Source: Chersky-840 sp963811775 (lineage in GTDB: Bacteria; Actinomycetota; Acidimicrobiia; Acidimicrobiales; UBA8190). Taken from it: a stretch of 64,000 bases of DNA. The position numbers and the translations under genes were made by a program. Shown in pieces: positions 48,865-57,429 of this stretch (the stretch's first letter is position 1; each line of letters begins with the position of its first letter). The stretch is taken from contig CAWESO010000008.1 in NCBI GenBank assembly GCA_963811775.1, positions 124,001 to 188,000 of the forward strand. The letters run 5' to 3'. The notes below the pieces were generated by a model. The model ran no database searches. It worked only from the letters and a program-made list of their open reading frames with translations, and was not told where the DNA came from.

Positions 48865-49426
48865 TCAGCAGCCGATGCGGTAGTGGAGGTGGACGACTCC
48901 ATTCTCGAAGCGGGGCAGGCACAGCAGCTCGAGGTCGGAACGGAATCGGTCGGGAAGCGCAGGCGTGCCACCCCCGAGCGTGACGGGGGTGACGAACAGG
49001 TGGATCTCGTCCACCAAACCGGCCGCCATGGCCTGACGCGCGAGATCCGGGCCCCCGACCGACAGGTCATGGCCCGCGGTCTCCTTCATCTGCCGCACGG
49101 CCGCCGGTTCGAACGCGCGCTCGATCCGCTGTCCGAGTGCTGGACGCCGCTTGCAGCGTCCTCGTGTACACGACCTTGGTCGCGGCTCGCCATATCCCGG
49201 CGTAGTCCCGGACCGACGGCGGCTGGTCCTCGGCCACGTCGAACGTCTCCCAGTAGACCATCGTCTCGTACATCCTGCGCCCGTAGAGATAGGTGCCGAA
49301 ACCTCGCTCGAGCTCGTTGATGAACGTCAACACTTCGGGGTCCGGAGCACTCCAGTCGATGTTGCCGGTGTCGTCCGTGGTGTGGCCGTCGAGCGACGTG
49401 ATCGCCGAGTACACCAACTTCGCCAC
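48865..49426 (-). CDS. Dihydrofolate reductase-like (RibD C-terminal fold) protein, one frameshift
   Basis: GTG at 49426, confirmed by a -10 box 7 bases upstream. The first frame reads AKLVYSAITSLDGH, PDPEVLTFINELERGFGTYLYGRRMYETM and VVYTRTLQAASSTRT; after about 49130 the reading continues in another frame as RIERAFEPAAVRQMKETAGHDLSVGGPDLA (split) and GLVDEIHLFVTPVTLGGGTPAL. Removing one base there gives a continuous protein of about 186 residues of the YyaP/RibD-C type, NADPH-dependent reductases of unknown substrate. One extra base, not in a homopolymer; real mutation or assembly error. Confidence 0.8.
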
Positions 49427-49433
49427 GGCGGTC

Positions 49434-49439
49434 ACTGTA
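49434..49439 (-). promoter_or_regulatory. -10 box for leaderless DHFR-like gene
   Basis: On the minus strand TACAGT lies 7 bases before the GTG at 49426. Confidence 0.48.
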
Positions 49440-49553
49440 GCGGCGCGGTGATCGGGGCCCGGCCGGCGCTCATCACACGTCGACACCGCGCACCGCAGAC
49501 AGCGCACCGGCCGCCATCTTTCTGCGGTCACCGGCGGGTGCCACGATGGGGGA

Positions 49554-50672
49554 GTGCCGAGCCGCGCCGGATCCGACGTCCCCCCGGAGGTGATCGACGC
49601 CTTTCGCTTCGACGGCGACGCCGTGGGAGCACAGCCGGTGCCCGGGGGGCACATCCACCGGAACATCCTTCTGACCTGCACCGGTGGGCGCTATGTCCTG
49701 CAGCGGCTCAACGACCGGGTCTTCCCCGACATCGACGCCGTGCTGGGCAATGTGGAGCGGATCGTGGCACATCTCGCGGCGCGTGGCGCGAGTGCGCCGG
49801 TGTTGGTCGACGCTCGGGGCGGCGGTCGCTCGTTTCGCGACGCGACCGGCTCGACGTGGCGGGCCTTCCACTACCTGGAGGGCACGGTCGGACGGACCAC
49901 GCCGGCGGGCCCGTCCGACGCATTCGAGACCGGGCGCGCCTTCGCCCTCTATCTCGTGGCAATGGCGGAATTCCCCGGGCCTCCGCCGGCACGCACCATC
50001 GACCGGTTCCATGACCTCGAGCACCGCCTCGCCAACCTCGACGCCGCCGGCGCCGCCGACCCGGTCGGGCGCCGGGCCCAGGTGCACGCCGAGCTCGACC
50101 GGGCCCGCACCCTCGGTCGCCACGTCGCCGTTGCACTCGCCACGGCCGCAACGTCCCCGGTGCGCATCGTCCACAACGACGCCAAGCTGTCCAATGTCCG
50201 ATTCGACGCCGACAGCGGAGAGGCGCGCTGTGTGGTCGACTTCGACACCACCATGGCGGGTCACGTGCGCCACGACGTGGGCGAGCTCGTGCGCACGACC
50301 ACCACTCACGCGCCCGAGGACGCTCGAGAAGTCGCAGTCGTGCACTTCGATCTGGAGCTTCTCGACGCTGTGGTCACCGGCTACTTCGCGGCCCGCCCCG
50401 ATCTCACGCCCGACGAGATCGATTCCCTGGCCCTCGGCGGACCCGAGATGGCCGTCGAGAACGCGCTGCGTTTCCTGACCGACCATCTCGTCGGCGACCG
50501 CTACTTCGCCGTCGACCGCCCGGGCCACAACCTCGAGCGCGGCCGCGCCCAACTACGGTTGACCGAGCTGATGCTCGAGGCCCACGCTGAATCCGTCGCC
50601 TGTTTCGCCCGCGCCGCGCGAACCGCGCCAAGCAGGCCGCCCGAAGCCCCGACGTCGGAGGCTTCGCGATGA
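49554..50672 (+). CDS. Phosphotransferase, N-acetylhexosamine kinase-like (APH fold)
   Basis: 372 residues, GTG start right after GGGGGA. The fold of aminoglycoside phosphotransferases is clear: N-lobe GGHIHRNILLTCTGGRYVLQRLN, catalytic loop RIVHNDAKLSNVRFD and metal loop CVVDFDTTMAG. The variant HND-x-KLxN together with the NILL/VLQRLN start is the pattern of the N-acetylhexosamine 1-kinase (NahK/AmgK) group, so a sugar is a more likely substrate than an antibiotic. The next gene overlaps by 4 bases. Confidence 0.82.
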   Translation: MPSRAGSDVPPEVIDAFRFDGDAVGAQPVPGGHIHRNILLTCTGGRYVLQRLNDRVFPDIDAVLGNVERIVAHLAARGASAPVLVDARGGGRSFRDATGSTWRAFHYLEGTVGRTTPAGPSDAFETGRAFALYLVAMAEFPGPPPARTIDRFHDLEHRLANLDAAGAADPVGRRAQVHAELDRARTLGRHVAVALATAATSPVRIVHNDAKLSNVRFDADSGEARCVVDFDTTMAGHVRHDVGELVRTTTTHAPEDAREVAVVHFDLELLDAVVTGYFAARPDLTPDEIDSLALGGPEMAVENALRFLTDHLVGDRYFAVDRPGHNLERGRAQLRLTELMLEAHAESVACFARAARTAPSRPPEAPTSEASR

Positions 50673-51496
50673 GCGTCACGTTGCCCCTCGTCGGCCCCGA
50701 GTCGGTCGACGCCATCGCGGCGCTCTGCGCCCGCTCCATACCCAGGGCACCCTCGGTCGACGAGTTGTCGCGCACCCTGTTCGCCGAGGACCAGCCGGCC
50801 GTGGTGCGGTTCGATCCCGAGCTCGGCGTCGTCGCCGTCGTGCGCGACGAGCACGAGGGACACATCCGACTCCTCGTGCTCGACCCTGCACGCCGAGGTC
50901 GCGGGCGGGGCCACGACCTCCTCCGGGCCGCCGAAGACGACCTCGAAGGTGCGCGGGTGATCACGGTGGGCGCCGACCCCCCGTACTTCTTGTTCCCGGG
51001 AGTCCCCGTCGAGGAGACCGCACTGTGCTGTCTGCTCGAGCGCCACCACTACGCCCGCGAGGAGACCAACTACAACATCGACATCGAGCTCGGGGCCCTG
51101 CCACCGGACCCCGGGGTCGCCGTCGAGCCACGCGCCGAGGACCGACCCGAGCTCGACCGGTGGATGGTCCGGCACTGGCCCAACTGGCAGGGGGAGGTCA
51201 TGCGGGCCTTCGACCGAGGATCGTTGGTCTTGGGTCGCGACGGCAGCGACATCACTGGGTTCTGCGCCTACGACGTCAACAGGGCGGGCACCCTGGGCCC
51301 CGTCGCGTCGCGACCCGACCTCATCGGCCGGGGTGTGGGGGCGCCTCTGCTCGTATGTGCCCTCCATCGTCTGCGGGCCTCGGGCCGCGACCGCGTCGAG
51401 GTGCTGTGGGTCGGGCCCATGGTCCCCTACGCCCGGCTCGGCGGACGCGTCAGTCGGCTGTTCTTCGTCTACCGCCTGCGGCGTGCAGCGCCTTGA
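50669..51496 (+). CDS. GNAT family N-acetyltransferase (two-domain)
   Basis: 275 residues from ATG 50669, overlapping the kinase stop (ATGA). The N-terminal half has a GNAT core (VVRFDPELGVVAVVRDEHEG, HIRLLVLDPARRGRGRGHDLL) with an R-G-x-G-x-G/H acetyl-CoA loop; the C-terminal half is a second GNAT-like repeat (DITGFCAYDVNRAGTLGPVA, LIGRGVGAPLLVCALHRLRA) with its own G-x-G-x-G. Coupling to the sugar-kinase-like gene suggests related substrates, for example an amino sugar (inference). Its 3' end overlaps the convergent LysR gene by 47 bases. Confidence 0.85.
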   Translation: MSVTLPLVGPESVDAIAALCARSIPRAPSVDELSRTLFAEDQPAVVRFDPELGVVAVVRDEHEGHIRLLVLDPARRGRGRGHDLLRAAEDDLEGARVITVGADPPYFLFPGVPVEETALCCLLERHHYAREETNYNIDIELGALPPDPGVAVEPRAEDRPELDRWMVRHWPNWQGEVMRAFDRGSLVLGRDGSDITGFCAYDVNRAGTLGPVASRPDLIGRGVGAPLLVCALHRLRASGRDRVEVLWVGPMVPYARLGGRVSRLFFVYRLRRAAP

Positions 51497-52355
51497 GCAG
51501 GGTGAGGACGTCGCTCCGCCCCACCTCACTTGATCGGGTGCAGGCGAACCAGGGCTCTTCGGAGGTCAGGTGGGACACCGCGAACAGCTCCACGACGTGT
51601 CCGTGTGCCAGGGACTCCGCACACACGAACTCGGGGAGCAGGCTGACACCGAGGCCGAGCTCCACGGCCTTGAGCACGGTGCGCAGGTCGGGGGCGACGA
51701 GGCGCAGGCGGCCCGAGAACGGCTGCCCGAGAGCCGACTGCCAGAACCGACGGGTGCGAGGCAGCTCCAGGCTGTAGGAGACCCACGACCGACCGCGGAG
51801 CCACGTCCCCACCTGCTTCAGTGAGGACAACGGCGACGAGGGGGCGGCCCCGGACGCCGCCACGAGGACGAAGCGATTGTGGCCCACCGTCGTGGCGGCG
51901 ATGCTGCGTCGAGGTGGCGTCGAGGTGGTCACCACGATGTCCAGGTCCCCCCGCTCGAGCTGTGCGAACAGGTCCGCGTCGCGTCCGAACGTCGCCGTCA
52001 CGGCGACGTCGAGTCCCACGAGCCGCCCGAGCACCACGGCCGAGAAGAACTCGGGGCTCGAACCGAGGCGCACCGGAGGCTCCGGCAGGCGCAGGGCCCC
52101 GGCACCGAGGTCGCGCAACACCGTCTCCAACCCGTCGAGCGGCTCGGCCACCCGGGCGTAGAGCTCGCGGCCCTGCTGGGTCGGTTCCATGCCGCCGGGC
52201 GTCCGCACGAACAGCGGCCCCCCGAGGGAGCCTTCCAGCGCCGCGAGGTGTTGGCTCGCGGCGGGCTGGGTCAGGCCGCGGTGCTGCGCCCCGGCCGTGA
52301 CCGATCCGCTGCGGTAGACGGCCAGAAAGGTACGGAGCCAGTCGGCACGAGCCAT
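51450..52355 (-). CDS. LysR-family transcriptional regulator
   Basis: 301 residues, normal length. N-terminal HTH: LRTFLAVYRSGSVTAGAQHRGLTQPAASQHLAALEGSLG (split), then the periplasmic-binding-like effector domain (about 95-290). Divergent from the methyltransferase gene at 52426 with 70 A+T-richer bases between, the usual arrangement for LysR control of a neighbour. The effector is unknown. Its end overlaps the end of the GNAT gene. Confidence 0.92.
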   Translation of the reverse strand: MARADWLRTFLAVYRSGSVTAGAQHRGLTQPAASQHLAALEGSLGGPLFVRTPGGMEPTQQGRELYARVAEPLDGLETVLRDLGAGALRLPEPPVRLGSSPEFFSAVVLGRLVGLDVAVTATFGRDADLFAQLERGDLDIVVTTSTPPRRSIAATTVGHNRFVLVAASGAAPSSPLSSLKQVGTWLRGRSWVSYSLELPRTRRFWQSALGQPFSGRLRLVAPDLRTVLKAVELGLGVSLLPEFVCAESLAHGHVVELFAVSHLTSEEPWFACTRSSEVGRSDVLTLLKALHAAGGRRRTAD

Positions 52356-52425
52356 AAGGAAATCTTATTCAACCGATCATCAATACTGCTTTGCTTATCT
52401 CGGTGATGGGCCTGACACTGGGAAG

Positions 52426-53235
52426 ATGCCTGACGTCGCCCCCGCCTACCTCCACGGCCATCACGAAAGCGTCCTCCGGTCGCATCGCTGGCGCACCGCC
52501 GAGAATTCCGCCGCCCACCTGATCCCGCACCTCGGCGAGGGCACGCGGTTGCTCGACGTCGGCTGTGGCCCGGGCACGATCACGGCGGGGCTCGCCCGCT
52601 ACGTGGGCACGGGGCACGTGCTCGGGATCGACGCCGCCGAGGCGGTCCTCGCTGACGCCCGGGACCAGGCGCGGCGCGCCGGACAGGACAACGTCGCCTT
52701 CGAGGTCGGCGACGTCGGCCACCTCGGATTCACCGACGGATCGTTCGACGTGGTGCACGCCCACCAGGTGCTCCAACACCTGCCCGACCCGGTGGCCGCG
52801 TTGGCCGAGATGCGACGCGTCTGTCGCCCCCGCGGCGTCGTCGCCGCTCGCGACGGGGACTACGGCGCAATGTCCTGGTTTCCTGACGACCCCGAACTGC
52901 ACGAGTGGCGCGCCCTCTACGAACGGGTCGCCAGGCACGTCGGCGGCGAGCCCCACGGCGGTCGGTTCCTTCCGTCGTGGTCCCGGCGAGCCGGATTCTC
53001 CGACATCACGACGTCATCGAGCTCGTGGTGCTTCGCCACGCCCGACGAGCGGGGGTGGTGGGGGGAACTGTGGGCGGAGCGCCTGACCCGTTCGAGCTTC
53101 GCCCAGCAGGCGGTGGCGGGCAACCTCGCCACCGAGCGGGATCTCGAGCGACTGGCCGGGGCGTGGTGCCGGTGGGCGTCGAGTGCCGACGGCCTCTTCG
53201 TCGTTCCGCACGTCGAGGTCGTGTGCCGGCGCTGA
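52426..53235 (+). CDS. SAM-dependent methyltransferase (UbiE/COQ5-like)
   Basis: 269 residues. Motif I LLDVGCGPGTITAGLA, acidic VLGIDAAEAVL, then VAFEVGDVGHLGFTDGSFDVVHAHQVLQHLPDP (split), all typical of Methyltransf_11/UbiE-like enzymes. The C-terminal 90 residues include a helical cap with a Trp-rich stretch (DERGWWGELWAERLT). Acceptor unknown. The divergent LysR gene is its likely regulator. Confidence 0.9.
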   Translation: MPDVAPAYLHGHHESVLRSHRWRTAENSAAHLIPHLGEGTRLLDVGCGPGTITAGLARYVGTGHVLGIDAAEAVLADARDQARRAGQDNVAFEVGDVGHLGFTDGSFDVVHAHQVLQHLPDPVAALAEMRRVCRPRGVVAARDGDYGAMSWFPDDPELHEWRALYERVARHVGGEPHGGRFLPSWSRRAGFSDITTSSSSWCFATPDERGWWGELWAERLTRSSFAQQAVAGNLATERDLERLAGAWCRWASSADGLFVVPHVEVVCRR

Positions 53236-53278
53236 GGGGTGTGCGCCGGCGCCCAGCTCACTCACCCAAGCAGCGTCG

Positions 53279-55087
53279 TCATCTCCGGCGTGCGTTCACC
53301 AGGGGATCGTCCACGCCTCGACCGGAGCGGTCATCGGCGGCGTCGACGGCGTCCTCCGACTGCCCGAAGTGGTCGCGCACGTGGCGGTACACGAGGTCCC
53401 CGACACGCCGCTCGTCGTGCACGCCCAACATGGAGTGATCGAGGTCGTCGATGACCAGGAACTGGAACCGGTCCGAACGGGAGAGCTTGCGCAGGGCGTG
53501 GACCGCACCTCTCTTGATGTCAGCCGCCTCGTCGGGGCCCACGATGATCATGACGTCGGAGCCGTCGTCGACCAGACGTTGCAGGGACTCGACCGGAGAC
53601 CGACGGACACCGAGGCGGTTGAGCACCCACCACGCCCCGTCGGGGAGGGCCCCGAGGACGGACTTGGAAAGCTCGTGTCCGGCGAGCCGCGCCACCCAGC
53701 GCCGGGCCGGCGACGAGGGCTGGGGGCCCGGCGTCGTTGTGGCAGTAGCTGTGGCGGTCGTTGGAGCGGTGGCTGTGGCGGTCGTCGTGGCGCTGGCGAC
53801 GGGCGGAGGCAGCGGGCGAGCATCGAAGATCGGGTTGATGACACAGACACCTTGCGCGCCGAGCGACAGTCCACCGTGCACGGCGTGATATGCGCCCGAG
53901 CACAGGCCGACCAGGACGATGCGCGAGGTGTCGTGGGGGGACACGAATTTCGCCACGTCCTCGATGTCGAGGGGGGCTTCGACGGGATAGAAGATGTCCC
54001 GGGTCTGGCCGGGATGGGTCCCGCTGTCCCCGATCCCGCTCAGGTCGACTCGCAACGTCCGCAGGCCGAACCCGGCCCATTCCCGCGCCAATTCCACCCA
54101 CAGGCGCGACGGCCCGATGCGACGCGAGTTGGCGGTGTTGAAGCACACCAGGGTCGTGGCGCTCTCGGTGCCGTCGAGCTCGGTCATGATCCCGAACAGG
54201 CCGGGGCGACCGAAACGCACGGGGCGTTCGATGATGGGCCGGGACCGAGCGTCGCGAGCGACGACGGCTGATGTCTCACGACGGTCGAAGACAGCGAGGT
54301 CGAACGGCGCCGGCTCGGCCGCCGAGATCGTCGACAGCCACCTGACGACACCGTCGATGGTCTCCTCGAGGCCTGCGTTCGACTTGCCGTTCACGTTGAG
54401 GCGCTCGTCCTGGCCCAGCGCCACCCCGCGCTCGACGGGGCCGGCGTCCTCCAACCGGGCATCGAGCTTCTTGTCGCGCCCGCGGTCGGGGCGGACGAGG
54501 AGGAGAATCTGATCCGCCATCGGGCCGGTGCAGGTCGCGATGTCGAGCCCGGACAGATCGGTGACGGTGTCTCGGTCGTACCGGAATCCCGGCGTCTGCA
54601 CCGAGCCGTCTTCTGTGTCGCCACCCCCGGCCCCCACTGCCTGCAGGGCGCTCTGCTCGCGGAGGAAGGTGCGGCCCGAGCGGCACGGGTCCCACAGGAC
54701 CAGCGCATCGAGCGGGGCGCGCGTCGCTTCGAACGCGGCCAGGGTCGCGCCCAACCGCATCCCCACGGCGGCCACCACCGGCGGCCCGGCGCTGCGCATG
54801 AGATCGACGGCGGCCTGCGTCGACGCTGACCACGCCGCCACCCGGCTGGGGTCGCGTTGGACACCGGCCGAGTCGCCGGTCCCGTCGTAGTCGAATCGCA
54901 AGGCGGCGATCCCGTGACGCTCGAGGCGCTCGGCGAGCGATCGATAGGTGCTGTGGAAGAAGAGGTCCTCCCGCCCCAACGGCGAGCACAGGACCACGCC
55001 CGCTCTCGCCGTGTTGCCCTCGGGCACGTGCAACATGCCGAACAGGGGCCGTTCGGCCGGCCCGAACCAGATGGGCGAACCCGTCAT
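53279..55087 (-). CDS. Two-module alpha/beta hydrolase-like protein
   Basis: 602 residues with two hydrolase folds in tandem. Module 1 (about 1-270): RAGVVLCSPLGRE, LRFDYDGTGDS, and VVAAVGMRLGATLA at the nucleophile elbow, where Arg replaces Ser. Module 2 (about 295-590): RTLRVDLSGIGDS and IVLVGLCSGAYHAVHGG, where Cys stands at the nucleophile place; VIIVGPDEAADIK split and DDLDHSML supply acid and His. A low-complexity Thr/Ala linker of about 30 residues lies near residue 425-455. Module 1 is probably non-catalytic; module 2 may be a Cys-nucleophile acyltransferase or thioesterase (inference). Last gene of the acpS-aaRS-like-ATP-grasp unit, 65 bases after the ATP-grasp gene. Confidence 0.75.
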   Translation of the reverse strand: MTGSPIWFGPAERPLFGMLHVPEGNTARAGVVLCSPLGREDLFFHSTYRSLAERLERHGIAALRFDYDGTGDSAGVQRDPSRVAAWSASTQAAVDLMRSAGPPVVAAVGMRLGATLAAFEATRAPLDALVLWDPCRSGRTFLREQSALQAVGAGGGDTEDGSVQTPGFRYDRDTVTDLSGLDIATCTGPMADQILLLVRPDRGRDKKLDARLEDAGPVERGVALGQDERLNVNGKSNAGLEETIDGVVRWLSTISAAEPAPFDLAVFDRRETSAVVARDARSRPIIERPVRFGRPGLFGIMTELDGTESATTLVCFNTANSRRIGPSRLWVELAREWAGFGLRTLRVDLSGIGDSGTHPGQTRDIFYPVEAPLDIEDVAKFVSPHDTSRIVLVGLCSGAYHAVHGGLSLGAQGVCVINPIFDARPLPPPVASATTTATATAPTTATATATTTPGPQPSSPARRWVARLAGHELSKSVLGALPDGAWWVLNRLGVRRSPVESLQRLVDDGSDVMIIVGPDEAADIKRGAVHALRKLSRSDRFQFLVIDDLDHSMLGVHDERRVGDLVYRHVRDHFGQSEDAVDAADDRSGRGVDDPLVNARRR

Positions 55088-55152
55088 CGCCCGATCCGGC
55101 GGATCATCGCCGACCTCGTTCGCCGTCCGCGCCCGGGACGCGCAGCGTCGTG

Positions 55153-56427
55153 TCAGGCATAGGTGACGTTGACATGCTCGTCGATGAACCGTTGTACCCC
55201 GAGCACGCCTTCATGGTCGGCCGCCGCACCATAGACGGAGAAGACGAACTCGAAACTCCCCCGTCGCCAGTCGATGCCGGCCCCGGGTTGACGGTTGAGC
55301 GCCACGATCTGCACGCCCGGGTACTCGGCCAGCCGATCGAGCCCCTCGACGTCGACCACCTGGCGCGCCCACTGCGGCGGCTGCGGGGTCAGGAGGAAGC
55401 CGATTCGATCGGTGGGAACAAGATCCTCGAGGACCATCTGCTCGCCCAACGCCACCCGGAAAGTCCAATTGAAGAGATCGATGCCCGCGGCCATCTTGGT
55501 CATCTCGGCGACGCTGCCCCCGAGACGGCCGTTCACCTCGATGATCCGGGGGCCGTCGGGGGTGAGTTTGATCTCGGTGTGCAGGAAACCGACCCGGACG
55601 CCGAGGGCCTTGATCGCCATCGAGGCCATGTCGAGCACCTCGGTCCTGGTCGCCGTGGGCAGAGCACTGGGGATGAAGAACCCCGTCTCGCGAAACGGCT
55701 CGGCCAGTGGGAAGCGCCCCGTGACGGCCACATGGCTCACCCCTGCGCCGGTGACGAAGCTCTCGACCGAGACGTAGTCCGCGAACGACCGGTGGGACGG
55801 CTGCGACGTCCCCGCCAGGAACTCCTCCACGATCATGGGCTGGTCCGACCGCCCGGCAGCTCGGTGCTCGACCAGCAGCTCCCGGAGCCGCGGCGCGTCG
55901 GGGACCGGAAACGTGTCCCTGCTCGCCGCCCCTTGTCGGGGCTTGAGGACGGCGGGGTACCGCACCGCGCCGACCACGTCCTCGACGGCGTCGGCAGTCA
56001 GATCGCTCGGCACGGGCACGAAGCGGGGAACCGGCAGGCCGGCGTCCTGCAGCGCTTGACGCTGTTCCCATTTGTCGACGAGTCGAGCGGCGACCGTGGC
56101 GTCGTGATAGTCGAGCCCGAGTCGGGTGGCCAGCGCAGAGGCCACGGGGATGAAATGATCCGCGTAGGCGACGATCCCGTCGGGTCGGCTCGACCGCAAC
56201 GCGTCGGCCGCCTCGTCCTCGGACATCCCGGCCGTGTCGATGGTCGTGCCGAGTTTGCGCAGAAGCCGGACCATCTTGGGCTCGGCCAGCGTGCTCGAGT
56301 CGACGACCCAGATCAGGTCGCACAGCGGGCCGGCTGACTCGGCCAGCTTCATGGCCGACACCGTGTTCTCGCCTTGGGCGATGGCCAGAGCGGGGCGACG
56401 GTCCTCGTCGGCACGACCTGCGGTCAT
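55153..56427 (-). CDS. ATP-grasp ligase
   Basis: 424 residues from ATG 56427, overlapping the stop of the aaRS-like gene (ATGA). N-terminal Rossmann-like part (PALAIAQGENTVSAMKLAE; DGIVAYADHFIPVASALA), then the ATP-grasp core: ARLVDKWEQRQALQDAGLPVPRF (split), YPAVLKPRQGAASRDTF, PMIVEEFLAG, and the metal-binding end FLHTEIKLTPDGPRIIEVNGRLGG (E-x-N-x-R). Enzymes with this core join a carboxylate and an amine, using ATP. Coupled to an amino acid:[carrier protein] ligase, it probably forms an amide with an amino acid or dipeptide; substrates unknown. Confidence 0.88.
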   Translation of the reverse strand: MTAGRADEDRRPALAIAQGENTVSAMKLAESAGPLCDLIWVVDSSTLAEPKMVRLLRKLGTTIDTAGMSEDEAADALRSSRPDGIVAYADHFIPVASALATRLGLDYHDATVAARLVDKWEQRQALQDAGLPVPRFVPVPSDLTADAVEDVVGAVRYPAVLKPRQGAASRDTFPVPDAPRLRELLVEHRAAGRSDQPMIVEEFLAGTSQPSHRSFADYVSVESFVTGAGVSHVAVTGRFPLAEPFRETGFFIPSALPTATRTEVLDMASMAIKALGVRVGFLHTEIKLTPDGPRIIEVNGRLGGSVAEMTKMAAGIDLFNWTFRVALGEQMVLEDLVPTDRIGFLLTPQPPQWARQVVDVEGLDRLAEYPGVQIVALNRQPGAGIDWRRGSFEFVFSVYGAAADHEGVLGVQRFIDEHVNVTYA

Positions 56428-57338
56428 AGCCACAGCGCGGTGCGCACGTCGTCGGGCCACTTGGCCGGATCGGTCCCGTGGTGATGGAAGAGCGAGAGCA
56501 CGATCCGGTCGAGGCCCCATCCGAGACAGGTCGAGTGGGCGACGTCCCCCGACGGGGTGGAGATGGCGAAGGTCTCGCCGAAGTGGTCCTGATGGAGGTT
56601 CGACGAGGCGATGGCCACGGGAGGGGAGCTGGGATCGAAGGGAGTGACGAACTCGAGCTTGAGCTCCTCGTCGCGCTGGCTCCGCGCCAGGATGCGTCCG
56701 CCCCGCCCGAAGAACGGGTCGTTGGCGATCACCATGTCGATGGCGAGGCCGAGGTCGACGAGGGCACTGCGGGTCAGCTCGATCCAGCGGTTGCGGGCCG
56801 CCACGGCATCCGAGGCGCTCCCGACGAAGACGTACTCGACCATCCGGAACGACTGCATCCGGGTGAGCGATCGACTCGGCTCGTGCCGGAAGCACCAGCT
56901 CGAGACCTGCAGGCTGCGACCGGCTTCGGGGAGGACCCCGGTCAGGCCCGGGTACACGCTGTGACATGCGGCGGAGCACAGCATGACCTCGGTCGGGTCG
57001 AGCGACCGGGCCCACTCCTCGCCGGACTCCGCTCGCGCCACCATCTCGGCGTGTTGCCGGTCGTCGCCCCCGAACGAGTGGATGGAACCCATGAGGTCGG
57101 GGAACGACGACAGGTATCCGGTCCGCTCGAAGACGGTGCGGGGGAGAACCGGGGGGAAGCGAATGTAGTCCTCGACATCGTCTGCGCCCAGGCGCGTCAT
57201 GAGGTGCTCCACGGCACCGGCAACCTGTTCGTACGAGCCCGAGCGGCCGTACACACCGTCCACCGCGCTGGCAATGAGCAGACCGGCGCCGAGCATCTCG
57301 TCACGGAAGGCGTCGGTGACCGGACCAGTGGTCGTCAC
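56424..57338 (-). CDS. Amino acid:[carrier protein] ligase (seryl-tRNA synthetase-like)
   Basis: 304 residues: a class II aminoacyl-tRNA synthetase core without a tRNA-binding domain. Visible: LCSAACHSVYPGLTG (Cys121/Cys125), motif 2 SWCFRHEPSRSLTRMQSFRMVEYVFVG (split), a Glu (E168) that with Cys121/125 and Cys271 (AHSTCLGWGLDRIV, also motif 3) forms the expected zinc site binding the amino group. This is the pattern of the SerRS-like enzymes that activate small amino acids and load them on a phosphopantetheine carrier protein, not on tRNA. AcpS, which makes such carriers active, is encoded just upstream. GTG start with AAAGG upstream. Confidence 0.87.
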   Translation of the reverse strand: MTTTGPVTDAFRDEMLGAGLLIASAVDGVYGRSGSYEQVAGAVEHLMTRLGADDVEDYIRFPPVLPRTVFERTGYLSSFPDLMGSIHSFGGDDRQHAEMVARAESGEEWARSLDPTEVMLCSAACHSVYPGLTGVLPEAGRSLQVSSWCFRHEPSRSLTRMQSFRMVEYVFVGSASDAVAARNRWIELTRSALVDLGLAIDMVIANDPFFGRGGRILARSQRDEELKLEFVTPFDPSSPPVAIASSNLHQDHFGETFAISTPSGDVAHSTCLGWGLDRIVLSLFHHHGTDPAKWPDDVRTALWL

Positions 57339-57429
57339 GGGTTGGACCTTTTATGAAGATGTTGGAGGAGACGCAGGCCCCGGTGTCCCATCTCAGGGGT
57401 TGGGCTCGGACCATCCATGTCCGACCCCA

